Of a stretch of 64,000 nt of DNA, positions 37,856 through 49,289 are shown one piece after another. The DNA is from Parapristionchus giblindavisi (taxonomy: Eukaryota; Nematoda; Chromadorea; Rhabditida; Diplogasteridae), in assembly GCA_943737045.1 (NCBI GenBank), contig CALSFV010000394.1:62001-126000 (forward strand), written 5' to 3'. Numbering within the stretch: the first letter of the stretch is position 1; each line of letters starts with the position of its first letter. Both the position numbers and the translations under genes were made by a program. The notes under the pieces were generated by a model. It saw only the letters and a program-made list of their open reading frames with translations. It was not told the origin of the DNA and made no database searches.

Positions 37856-40746
37856 GATGAGGCCCTGAGAGGATCTCATAAGTCAGTATAAACAGAAGTC
37901 AGGAAATCTCTAAATGTAATGAATAAATGCATAAATAAATGTAATTTTAATTCATGTAAACTCCAAAAACGCCCATTTTCAGGCAGATCAGGGTGACGTC
38001 ATCCAATTCGGTATCGTACCCGAACTGGTTGGTCGCTTCCCGGTTCTCGTGCCCTTCCACTCGTTTGACAAGGTATACGGTATATTATTGATTTATTGAT
38101 TGATTTTATTTGGTATTTTCCAGGACATGCTCATTCGCGTATTGACCGAGCCCCACAACTCGTTGCTCGCTCAGCTCAAACTGCAGTTTGCGATCGATAA
38201 TGTATTATTGATTTCTTTCCATTCCAAGATTTATTGATTACAAAATCATTCGAAATTCGCTATTGATTGACTGATTTCAAATCCTTTACTGATTAATTTT
38301 GTAGTTTGATCTTTGATCTTCCAGGTTGAGCTGTCCTTCTCCACCGAGGCTCTCGAAGAAATCGCCACTATGGCGCTAGAGCGTAAGACAGGCGCTCGCG
38401 CCCTTCGATCGATTGTCGAGGCTGCGCTTCTCGAAGCGAAATTCGTCTGTCCAGGTACGGTAACTGATTTTATTGATTGATTTTTCCCGCTGAAATTGGC
38501 ATTGCTCGAATTGGTAGTAGTTTCATGAGATTGATATTGATTTTGTTATATTTATTTATTTATTTTATTATTTACATATATATTTATTTTAACAAGCATA
38601 TATTAATTTAGGATCCGATATCGAGGCAGTACACGTGACAGGCGAGGCAATCCGCGGCGCGGAAAGTGTCATTTTCTCTCGAAGACAGGAGCAGAAGACG
38701 GCCGCCCTTTCCTAAACGTCGCCTCGCCTATCCTCACCCTCGACTACCGTACCCCTCACACACCATAACTAGTTGCGCTATCTCTCTTTCTCTCGTGTAA
38801 ACCCTATCAAATGGATCTACTATACACATCTTTAGATATGTTATATGTACCGTAGGAACAGTATACTATTCTACAGTATACTACAGTACTACTACTAACA
38901 ATGCTCTTTATGTCGCCGTTGCCGCATTCTCGCCCCAGTCGTAGTTGTGAACTTGTAAACGAATTTTCCAGAAAACCCAGTTCCGATCGATGCCAACCCC
39001 GCCCACATTTATTGATTATTTTTGCGTAATTTATCGGGTCTTCAATATTTCTCTACCTACCGTAGTCGTAGTAGACGTAGTATATACAGTAATTAAGATG
39101 TAAGCTAAATCGATTCTATATAGAAATATGTATGTGTGTCCATACAATCTTGTACATAAGTTTTCGATAAAGTATGCCCTAACTAAGCCCCGCCCACAAA
39201 ATATCATTCAACCATACTTTAAAGTTCGATATGTATACTGTATCTGTGCTTTTCACGCGTTTGAGATGATGAATAAAGGATCTTTTCACGATCGATCGAT
39301 TGATTGGTGACATACAGTAATCATGCAGTAATCACTTTTATGACAACCCAGATTCAGTGGAAACACTGATTAGCTAGTCTTGATAAAGACTTTACAATTG
39401 TATAGACTTGATAAGGTAATTTTAGTGAACAATTAGAATACGTATTGTTTTGTAAACAAACTTAACTTAAACAAAAATTAATTATGTTACATTTTAAACT
39501 ATTATTGTTATTTTTACTATTATATTGTTATTATTATATTTTACCATATCGTAACAAACTACCGTAAGATGTAAAGTCGTTGCTAGACACTTCGTCGTTG
39601 CTATTCTTAATAAATTTCGAGTGGATTTTCTGATATTGATCTTTGAACTTTAATCTCTACAGGCAGCTGGTGGCAACGTGGAGCGCGCCCAGCAGGGCAT
39701 CGTATTCCTTGATAAAATTGATAAGGTGCTTATTTATTTTACTTATTTTATTAATTAATTTATTTATTTCGGTGTTATTCGTTTTCTTATTATTCTTATT
39801 TAAGAAAGCTTTTTTAGCAATTCAATACAACGGTGTACATATATCGATCAATATTTTGGAAAATCGATAATTCGAGCTAATCAATCAATACCGAATAAAT
39901 CCCTATTATCAATAGTCCACTAAAATCAATCAATATTAATCAATCAATAATCAACTCCAGATCGCCGCCTCACACGATGGTCACTCGCACGCGTACAGAG
40001 ACGTGAGTGGAGAGTGCGTGCAGCACGCGTTGCTCAAACTCGTCGAGGGTACGGTAGTTTTGGGCAATTATTGATTTTTGCGTTATTGATTATACAGTAA
40101 TTTCTAGTACTTAGTAAACATATGGCTAAATGACTGATAGATAATGGTTGCTGAAAGCGAATATTGTGTTCGTTATTATCGATTATTGATTGATTTCCAT
40201 TGTAGGTACCGTAGTCAACGTGAAGAGCGGCCGCAAAGGAGTCGGCGCGCAGCAGGAGACTGTTCAGGTGGGGGAATATTGATTGACTTTTTTATGATTG
40301 TATTTTCTATTTTAAAATTGATTGCAAAACTAACAAAGATATTTTCATTTATCCAACACTGTTCTCTATTAGTAGTTGTATTATTATTTTATTATCAGCA
40401 TTGCATTTGATTACATTTGGATCGTCACATAATCAATAACACAACATAATAATATAATAATAATAAATAAATAATTAACTTAATATTTCCGATGTCTCTC
40501 CAGGCACTGACATTCTCTTCGTGGCCTCGGGCGCCTTCACCGCCCTTGATAAGATTGTCGGAACGAGACTCGATAAGAAAACACTCGGATTCGGTATGAA
40601 CTGAGTTTTGCCTTGTTTTTATTTTATAATAGAGATTGACAGTACGATCGGACATGGCCATTCCTTTGAGTCTATGATTAGCGGCTGAGACGGGAATCGT
40701 GTGGGTTCTGTCTTCACTCTAAACTTTAAAAAATAATATTTCCGAA

Positions 40747-40931
40747 CATAGGTCGAAAAGTACGTTATGAACAACCAAGCCTGACCGCATTTTGTTCCGA
40801 AAAATCGAAAAACCTGACCGTATATGGGAGTTTTTTTGGAATACCTGAGCGCATTTGAACCGAAAATTCCCGAAAATCTAAAAAAACCTGACCGCATTTT
40901 GAAACTGTGTAACGTAGCTATTCGACCTATG
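40747..40931. mobile_element. MITE-A copy in ClpX copy 3
   Basis: Duplicate of the 37092-37276 insertion, carried along by the tandem duplication and not an independent event. Confidence 0.88.
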
Positions 40932-41017
40932 TTTCCGAAACTTGATTTTTTATGATTGTCTGTTTATAAATGCTTTTTTTTGGTTTCGAGCTAGAATATC
41001 ATAATTTCAAATGCTAG

Positions 41018-41080
<63 letters not shown>

Positions 41081-41331
41081 TAAATAAGTAAATGAATAAA
41101 CAACTATTGAAGGCTCGACCTCGGGCACTCGTCGCATCTCCGTCGAGGACAAGGAGAGTGAAATTGCGAGGAAGAGGGATTCACTACTCGCCCAGGTACT
41201 TTGTTGTTGACTAAAATTAAGCTTCAAAAACTTTGTTTGTCGAATACTTGAATTGAAAATTTTTTATTATTAGTTTATCTATTCTTTCCAAGATCAAAGT
41301 TCAGAATGGGATCCATGATGGTGGATGAGGC

Positions 41332-41522
41332 CATAGTTGGGCGTGTGAAAACGAATTATTTTTGCACAGCCTTGCCTTCCGTTGCTGGTCCTTGCGCATG
41401 GCTTTGCCTCGCAAAAATTGGAAAATTTCCAGTCAAATCTACTAAGAAATGACCATGCGCATATCCTTGTCTTGCAAATCCCCGGTTTGTGCACAGCCTT
41501 TCCACCAGCGTGCCCACCTATG
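41332..41522. mobile_element. MITE-B copy in ClpX copy 3
   Basis: Duplicate of the 37665-37855 insertion, carried by the tandem duplication. Confidence 0.88.
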
Positions 41523-43029
41523 GATGAGGCCCTGAGAGGATCTCATAAGTCAGTATAAACAGAAGTCAGGAAATCTCTAAATGTAATGAATAAATGCATA
41601 AATAAATGTAATTTTAATTCATGTAAACTCCAAAAACGCCCATTTTCAGGCAGATCAGGGTGACGTCATCCAATTCGGTATCGTACCCGAACTGGTTGGT
41701 CGCTTCCCGGTTCTCGTGCCCTTCCACTCGTTTGACAAGGTATACGGTATATTATTGATTTATTGATTGATTTTATTTGGTATTTTCCAGGACATGCTCA
41801 TTCGCGTATTGACCGAGCCCCACAACTCGTTGCTCGCTCAGCTCAAACTGCAGTTTGCGATCGATAATGTATTATTGATTTCTTTCCATTCCAAGATTTA
41901 TTGATTACAAAATCATTCGAAATTCGCTATTGATTGACTGATTTCAAATCCTTTACTGATTAATTTTGTAGTTTGATCTTTGATCTTCCAGGTTGAGCTG
42001 TCCTTCTCCACCGAGGCTCTCGAAGAAATCGCCACTATGGCGCTAGAGCGTAAGACAGGCGCTCGCGCCCTTCGATCGATTGTCGAGGCTGCGCTTCTCG
42101 AAGCGAAATTCGTCTGTCCAGGTACGGTAACTGATTTTATTGATTGATTTTTCCCGCTGAAATTGGCATTGCTCGAATTGGTAGTAGTTTCATGAGATTG
42201 ATATTGATTTTGTTATATTTATTTATTTATTTTATTATTTACATATATATTTATTTTAACAAGCATATATTAATTTAGGATCCGATATCGAGGCAGTACA
42301 CGTGACAGGCGAGGCAATCCGCGGCGCGGAAAGTGTCATTTTCTCTCGAAGACAGGAGCAGAAGACGGCCGCCCTTTCCTAAACGTCGCCTCGCCTATCC
42401 TCACCCTCGACTACCGTACCCCTCACACACCATAACTAGTTGCGCTATCTCTCTTTCTCTCGTGTAAACCCTATCAAATGGATCTACTATACACATCTTT
42501 AGATATGTTATATGTACCGTAGGAACAGTATACTATTCTACAGTATACTACAGTACTACTACTAACAATGCTCTTTATGTCGCCGTTGCCGCATTCTCGC
42601 CCCAGTCGTAGTTGTGAACTTGTAAACGAATTTTCCAGAAAACCCAGTTCCGATCGATGCCAACCCCGCCCACATTTATTGATTATTTTTGCGTAATTTA
42701 TCGGGTCTTCAATATTTCTCTACCTACCGTAGTCGTAGTAGACGTAGTATATACAGTAATTAAGATGTAAGCTAAATCGATTCTATATAGAAATATGTAT
42801 GTGTGTCCATACAATCTTGTACATAAGTTTTCGATAAAGTATGCCCTAACTAAGCCCCGCCCACAAAATATCATTCAACCATACTTTAAAGTTCGATATG
42901 TATACTGTATCTGTGCTTTTCACGCGTTTGAGATGATGAATAAAGGATCTTTTCACGATCGATCGATTGATTGGTGACATACAGTAATCATGCAGTAATC
43001 ACTTTTATGACAACCCAGATTCAGTGGAA

Positions 43030-44030
43030 ACACTGATTAGCTAGTCTTGATAAAGACTTTACAATTGTATAGACTTGATAAGGTAATTTTAGTGAACAAT
43101 TAGAATACGTATTGTTTTGTGATAGATGTTTCGGGATTTAGAGATTGCGCAGCCAGCACGATTCCAGTTTCATCAATTAGTCATAAGTATAGAAAATAAG
43201 GGTGACACTCGATTAGAACATTTTTATTGTGGGTGATGATACATTCTCTATTAATCAGAAAAAAACCATTCCTATGGAATCTGAGCTCCGTCTTATCTTT
43301 TGTTACACAGTTCACAGTTTTTATAAATTACTTTATAACATTTTATTGATTTTTATCTTTATAGTTAAAAAATATTACAAGCAGTGTAACGCCGAAAGGA
43401 GTTGGTCAGTGTGAATAAATAGGTGTCCCCTCGAAAACCTGCAATCCTAATGGGCGAATCCGTAAAGTTTCTCGAAATTTTTGTTTCAAGCGGGCTATGC
43501 GGTGAAAAAATCCGTTTCAAACAGTACAGTGCTAGCGAAAGCGTGATCCCACAGGCTATCCGGAATTTTTTTTAAATTTCAACCATTATCCACTGAATTA
43601 TCACTGGCCTAACAGCGATCATGGGAACTTCTTCGGTCATCTCCAAAGTGCCTGTCGATCATCTCGGATTTGTGAAATCGAAGACGCGCAAATGAAGATC
43701 AACGTCAGTGTTCTGGGACTGTCGGAAGTAAGAAGAGCTTTTTCCTCATGCACATCAGATTCCTACTCTTGATAAATGCGTCTTAAACTGTAAACTGTAA
43801 CTGTAAACAGCGATCTCCCGCATGACTGTGTGTGCCTAGAATAGCAGGGTATATCTTTACTTTGACCCGGTGAATTCACGTACTGCAAGTGCCTATTTAG
43901 TCATCGGGCGCTATGAGTGGACCGTTGTATGTGGATAGGGGGGAACAGGGACAATGAATACTGGCAATGAAGGAGGAAACATGTTCATGTGCATTCGAGG
44001 AATGAGTGAAAGGGGCATTTCTCTTGTAAA
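43030..44030. repeat. Dispersed segmental repeat unit R, copy 3
   Basis: Follows the ClpX copy 3 3' flank just as R copy 1 follows the parent gene. It stops short of hairpin G. The next ~500 bases (44030-44540) hold nothing I recognise. Confidence 0.75.
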
Positions 44031-44579
44031 TGAGTTTCAGACAAAACGTTCAACATGAAAGTTGTTCAACTCGACGAGCTCTTCAATATGAGTACAAACA
44101 GGAGGAAGTTTGAAAACAAAAATATTTTCGGGTCATCTTATCTCAAAACAAGGGTCCATCGATTTTTGATTTTTTTGCCTTACTCGACGCAGAATTTTTT
44201 GCTCTATAACATGAGGCTAAAATTGGGCTGCCGTTTTTTTGTTTTAAAATTTTAATTAAATTTGGAATGTTTTGAGGAGGTAAAAAAATCAGTTTGCGAT
44301 CGGATATCCGGACCGTCCAATAGCGAGTTTTTGTTGCATAGACATATATGTAATTATTCCACACTAATATTGGACCTAGGTCGCTCCACTTTTTTTGGCG
44401 AAAATCGAGTTTTCAAATATCGAGAACCCGCCACATCTGTGTTTCAAGGAGCCGGCCCAAATGAATACCCATTTTGTGATAGGGGGCCATGGGGGTATCC
44501 ACAAAGAAATTTTGAGCCAAGTGGGTGAGGTCGATGTCCGGCACTACCTGGAAACTCACTGAGCCGGTGTCTTAATAAA

Positions 44580-44657
44580 ATGTTGCGTATGACGAAAGAC
44601 GAGAAGTACCGCAAGTGGGCGTGGTCGATGGTGGAGGCTCTCGAGAAGAACTCGCGG
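44580..44657 (+). pseudogene. GH47 penultimate-exon fragment, copy 1
   Basis: 26 open codons containing KYRKWAWSMVEALEK, which matches the GH47 block between the RPE motif and the C-terminus. The donor CGG/GTACGG is kept, but no AG acceptor is seen before it. Later copies stand at 47726-47804, 49038-49111, 52018-52092, 52709-52787 and 62152-62229. Confidence 0.75.
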
Positions 44658-45193
44658 GTACGGTAGCGATTATTGATTGTTTATCCTCCTAGAAATTCGA
44701 AGAATGAGTGAAATGCGTATTTTCTCTCTTAAATCTGCAACCAGGTGAATTCGGGTTTCAGCACGGTGATTTATGGACAATGAACAATTGCAATTGATAA
44801 ACTTTTCTTTGCTTTTTGAAAATTCAATTGGCAAATGCGTGGGACCTGGCCGATGGTAGATAAATACTCCCGAACCGAATTCGAGGGTACGGTAGTGGTT
44901 ATTGATTTTTGGTTTATCTAGAAAATTCTTTATAATGTAGGTAGGTGGTGTTAAATGCGAAGTTTCCCAATTGTTGCTTCGATATTTATAGCCCGATGAA
45001 TTCGTGTTTCTGCTCGGTATATTATTTATTGGACTGTATCAGCGTTCAATCTTGGTTTCCGAGCATTTTTATTCTAATAACATCAAATGAGAGGATAATT
45101 AATACTTTCTAAAAATGTAATATTCATTTAATAAAATACAAACACATAAATAAATAAGTAAATAAATACATCAATAAATAACTAAATCTGCAG

Positions 45194-45271
45194 GTGGGCG
45201 TGGGCTTCTCGGGCATCCGCGACGTGTACGCGTCGACGCCCGTCCACGACGATGTCCAGCAGTCGTTTCTG
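45194..45271 (+). pseudogene. GH47 last-exon fragment, truncated
   Basis: After CTGCAG, encodes [16 protein letters not shown] and HDDVQQSFL as in the intact copy at 53537, then breaks into unrelated repeat sequence. Confidence 0.8.
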
Positions 45272-46214
45272 TTTGTGTGGCGGATGCGAAATTTTCCAAC
45301 TGTTGCTTGTAAATTCGTAGCCCGATGAATTCGTGTTTCTGCACTATTTTAACATTTAGTGAGCTCTATGAGCGATCAATCTAAGTCACGTGAGTAACGA
45401 AACCTCTAATCAAATAAAGTCAAATGATAAATGATGATGATAATTTATTCTCTTGAAATGCTTGAAAAAAATGCTTGAGGGGGCTGGCCGAAGCTAGATA
45501 TTTGTGGATGGCAGATAGATACTTCCGAACAGAATTCGAGGGTACGGTGTAGGTTATTGATTTTTTGTTTCTTTAAGAAAATCCCTATAATGTAGGTAGG
45601 TGGTGTTAAAGCGAGTCTGCCAAGCAAGTCAAGTTGAGGTCATATAACTTATGTGATGGCTTCGACATCATAAACAAAAGTGAAAAAAATTATAAAAAAA
45701 TTCTGAACGAATTATACAGTGATCTGTAGTGCGTGATCTATAAACTTCCTAGTTTTATCGGCTTCAGCTGTACAAGATCTCTGAATATCGGAACGATTTA
45801 TTGTATATTTTGTTTCAAAAAAACATCTAAACGTTTAAAAAAATTTTTTTTTGACTTTACATTGTCTAGTTAGCCTAAATTAAATGATATTGAAGAGAAA
45901 TTTTTGAATGGCAGTCTCCCTTTAAATGCTGTGTTTTCCAATTGTTCCTTCGATATTTATAGCCTGATGCATTCGTGTTTCTACGCGGTATTTAGTCAGC
46001 TGTGTGTCTTCGTATTTATTCGACAAAAGATTTTAAAAAACAAATAAAATCAAATGAGGAAGATGATCAATAGTTGCTAACAATGTAATCTGGTGTGACT
46101 CTGAAATGAAATATCGATTACATTATAATCAATCGATATTCGGTAGATCGACGGCTATTATTGATTTTTTGAGTGAGTTTGATCAATATCTAGTAGTACA
46201 TTGTAACGCTACTT

Positions 46215-47397
46215 CCTTCTCCCTTCTTGTATTCGAGATTGAAGTGGAGGAGGTCGCACACCCAACCTTTTTCCCATTCTAACCACACGAGGTTCTCGAT
46301 ACGGCGACGCATCTGAATCAATCGATTATCGATTAGTTTTGATGATCTCTTCTCTCGGAATACAGAAAGGCAGACGATTTACATCACTAATAGGTCAGAA
46401 GCACACACTCTCAATTGTGTGCTACTGACCACTAGTGATGAATGGCCGAATATTTTCTGGAGAATATTCATGCGCTGCAACGCCGAGTCAGCGGGTTTTG
46501 CACACTTCTTCCTCAATCGCTAAAACTCAATCATTTCGCGTGTTCTATACATTTTTATACATCTGAACAAGAACCAAATTGATTTTTAACGCGTAAAACG
46601 AATTTTTATATCCAATAATAGGCTTAGTTCAACAAGCACACTATATTCCTTCGCAAATTCATATTTTTCGATGGTCTTTTTCACAAATTTGGCAAATCAA
46701 TCGCTCAATCTTTTAGGAGGACCATAATGAAGGTTAACGTCATGTTGGTACACGGAGCTCGATTCTACAGAGGGTAACCGAACATAAAATTGTTTAAAAC
46801 AAAGGTTAATTTTACAGCGGCGGCCCCCATGTCCACGCCCATCTATGATTCATTCTCACCTTGGCATGAGTAACATCCTTATTCAGGATGACTCCCTTGA
46901 GCACCTTCTCTGGTATTTCCAAACTAGTAGTTTACTTACGTGACGTCACAGACTAGTAGTTTAATGCTAGTTTACTACAAGTGAAAGAACATTTGACGAA
47001 ATGCATTACCGTATTGTACACCACTTCTAGTAAACTTACGTTTAAAGGGAGCGTAACCTCTCTCAATGGCCTCTACATTGTGCACACTATTTCTCTGTTC
47101 TCTAACAACGAGAAAGCATTGCGCGCCGAAGAGACCATTGAGAGAGGATACGCTCCCTTTAACTAGCCGTAGACTTGCAAGTATACGGCTAGTGGGAAAT
47201 ATAAGTAAGGATGGCTTCCTTGAGCACCATGACTCCCTTGAGCACCATGACTCCCTTGAGCACCATGACTCCCTTGAGCACCATGACTCCCTTGAGCACC
47301 ATGACTCCCTTGAGCACCTTACAGCCCTCGATGGTTCCTCCGGGGATTTTCTCAATGCGACAGTATCTCTCGATGTCGAGCTCGCTCACGCCACCCT
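46215..47397 (-). pseudogene. cct-3: CCT3 (TCP-1 chaperonin gamma subunit) fragment, broken
   Basis: Reads on the minus strand LDIERYCRIEKIPGGTIE, then KVLKG, then VILNKDVTHAK with a GT donor at 46859-46858, then an exon starting MRRRIENL and ending LEYKKGEG. These blocks and their order match the substrate-side segment of cytosolic CCT gamma. The chain is cut by an 18-bp tandem repeat (47215-47320) and a ~300-bp insertion with palindrome H. Sequence between MRRRIEN and LEYKKGE is also altered. The rest of the ~540-residue protein is not nearby. Confidence 0.72.
47215..47320. repeat. 18-bp in-frame minisatellite in the CCT3 fragment
   Basis: About six copies of TTGAGCACCATGACTCCC. On the minus strand they encode repeated VMVLKG, expanding the normal single VLKG turn. 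Unit length is a multiple of three, so the frame is kept. Confidence 0.9.
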
Positions 47398-47725
47398 AGA
47401 ATTGACTTCTCTTGATTTGCATTTTTTTCTAAAATTCAATTGATAAATTATTGCGAGCCTGGGCGGGTAGATAGATACTTATGCAAAAAATGGGAGGGTA
47501 CGCTAACGGTTATTGATTTTTTTCGTCATGTTGGTGTTGTTAAATGTGATTTTTTTTCATAAAGAAAATGATGCTTCGAAATTTATAGCCTGATGTTTCT
47601 ACACAATATTTAGTGAGCTGTATGAGCGTTCAATCTTGGTATTACGCAAGAAAAAAAAAGATCAAATAAAGTCAAATGAGGAAGATAGTCAATAGTTGCT
47701 AAAAATGTAATGTTCATTTAATAAA

Positions 47726-47804
47726 ATGTGGCGTATGACGAAAAAACGAGAAGTACCGCAAGTGGGCGTGGTCGATGGTGGAGGCTCTTGAGAAGAATTC
47801 GCGG
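47726..47804 (+). pseudogene. GH47 penultimate-exon fragment, copy 2 (frameshifted)
   Basis: Same block as 44580-44657 with one extra A in a run after GACG, which breaks the frame. Confidence 0.75.
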
Positions 47805-49037
47805 GTACGGTAGCGGTTATTGATTTTTTATCCTTCTAAGAACTTTCATTAGTGATCCACCAGCATACAAATACAGTTTTTTGGACGTAGTTCAGTCAAA
47901 TCCCTATAAAAATCGTCTCTCAAGAGCCTAAATGAAAGCTGTGAACGAGCTCTATTGATTGAGCCTTTGAAAAAAATCTTTCCGGGACTATGGAACGCGA
48001 TCAATTCCTTAGGTAACAAAAATAAAGAGTTGCATTTTCACATTTTAATCTGAAAGTACTCGAGAAAATACACATTTCATCTGTTGGAAACTTTTTGAAA
48101 GCTCTACTGTGAACCGTGGAAATCGCATCGAAAAGAGCCTCAACGACGAACTTTGACGTGAGCTCCTGGAGAGGCGCTTGATCTACTATCCTTGCTACTC
48201 TGGATCTGGAATGTCCTACCCAAGGAGCATCGAAAACTGTGGAGAAAAGAGGGGGTCAGCTCAAAAGTGTGTAGTAGAATCGGTCAATTCTTAGGCGAGA
48301 TGCCTCATATATAATTAGCGAACATAATTCCAGGTTTCGGTAGTGGTTATTGATTTTTTTGTTTCGTCAAGTAAATCCGTTATGGTGTAGTAGTGTGTGT
48401 TGGTGTTGTTGAATGTGAAATTTCTTTCATAAAGAAAATGATGCTTCGAAATTGATGATAGCCTGATAAATTCGAGTTTCTACACGGTATTTTGTGAGGT
48501 GTGTGAGCGAGTAATCTATGAGAATTGTTTATCAAATAAAGTCAATTCAGAAAAAAAGAAAAGCTAATAAATGGCCATCTTGGTATTCCGACAGTTAACA
48601 GTTAACAGTTCATCGCTTTATCAAGATTGACAAACAAGATTAACTTGTAAGCAGTGCTTCCACCGAGTCTGAAGTGTCATAAAAGGGGATCTTCTTTCTT
48701 TAATCATTCTTCTTTCATCTCCTTATGAGATGAAAGAAGAGCGGCTCGGTTACTTAGCCGACCAGAGAATAGAATCAACTTTTAAAAATCAATGGCTGAT
48801 CAGTTTGGCCACAACCACAACCTATCATTATTATACTCGTATTCAATGTTCAATCCCCTCCTAGAAATTGTAATTCATTCATTTGTTTAATATTTATTGT
48901 TTTATACACGTTTACCTTGTGGTGAATAAATATATATTATGATCACTTCGACTACTACTCCGACAATTGCTGTTCAAATAAAATGAAATGAGAAGGATAA
49001 TCAATAGTTCCTAAAAATATAATGTTCATTTAATAAA

Positions 49038-49111
49038 ATGTGGCGTATGACGAAGGACGAGAAGTACCGCAAGTGGGGTCGATGGTGGAGGCTCTTGAAA
49101 TGAACTCGAGG
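49038..49111 (+). pseudogene. GH47 penultimate-exon fragment, copy 3 (deleted)
   Basis: Same block, missing four bases in the KWAWS codons. Surrounding intron words (TACGGT, GATTATTGATTTTTTATCC) match the other copies. Confidence 0.72.
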
Positions 49112-49289
49112 GTACGGTACCGATTATTGATTTTTTATCCTTTTAGGAATAAGTGAAATGCGCATTTTTTCTCTCTTAAATCTGTAACCTGATGAATTCG
49201 GGTTTCAGCGCGGTTAGTTTTGGACAATGAGCAAATAAAATTGATCCATGGTGACTTCCCTTTTCTAAAATTTTATTGACAAAAAAAGC

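Larger units (their letters stand above)
32129..38715 (+). pseudogene. ClpX copy 2: 5'-truncated, disabled duplicate
   Basis: Retains the equivalents of exons 6-17: 32129-32287, 35567-35680, 35753-35803, 36008-36070, 36306-36393, 36551-36612, 36849-36938, 37446-37528, 37983-38072, 38124-38201, 38325-38454 and 38612-38715. Exons 1-5 are absent. Lesions: TGA at 32276-32278 replaces an Arg codon, the Walker B catalytic Glu is Lys (FLDKID), a Gly in the SGEGVQ motif is Cys, and exon 12 has lost 7 bases (frameshift). Walker A and the last four exons are intact; exons 14 and 16 look identical to the parent. The intron after exon 6 was enlarged by a 1.85 kb foldback. Confidence 0.92.
39663..42382 (+). 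pseudogene. ClpX copy 3: tandem duplicate of copy 2 (exons 9-17)
   Basis: Exons 39663-39725, 39961-40048, 40206-40267, 40504-40593, 41113-41195, 41650-41739, 41791-41868, 41992-42121 and 42279-42382. It lacks the exons before the Walker B region and shares every lesion of copy 2 downstream (Glu to Lys, Gly to Cys, 7-base loss), so it arose from copy 2 after those changes. Confidence 0.92.
35812..43115. repeat. 3.65 kb tandem duplication of the ClpX 3' half
   Basis: 35812-39455 is repeated from about 39467 to 43115. Corresponding points are 3655 bp apart before the (ATT)n tract and 3667 bp apart after it, from four extra ATT units. I see no other clear difference. The junction carries a short filler (TAAACAAACTTA). 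Confidence 0.93.

Noticed and set aside
47066..47443. Overlapping frames with His-Asp-Ser-Leu-Glu or Ser-Thr-Met-Thr-Pro repeats
   Set aside because: These are other-frame readings of the 18-bp minisatellite; the CCT3 frame on the minus strand explains it.
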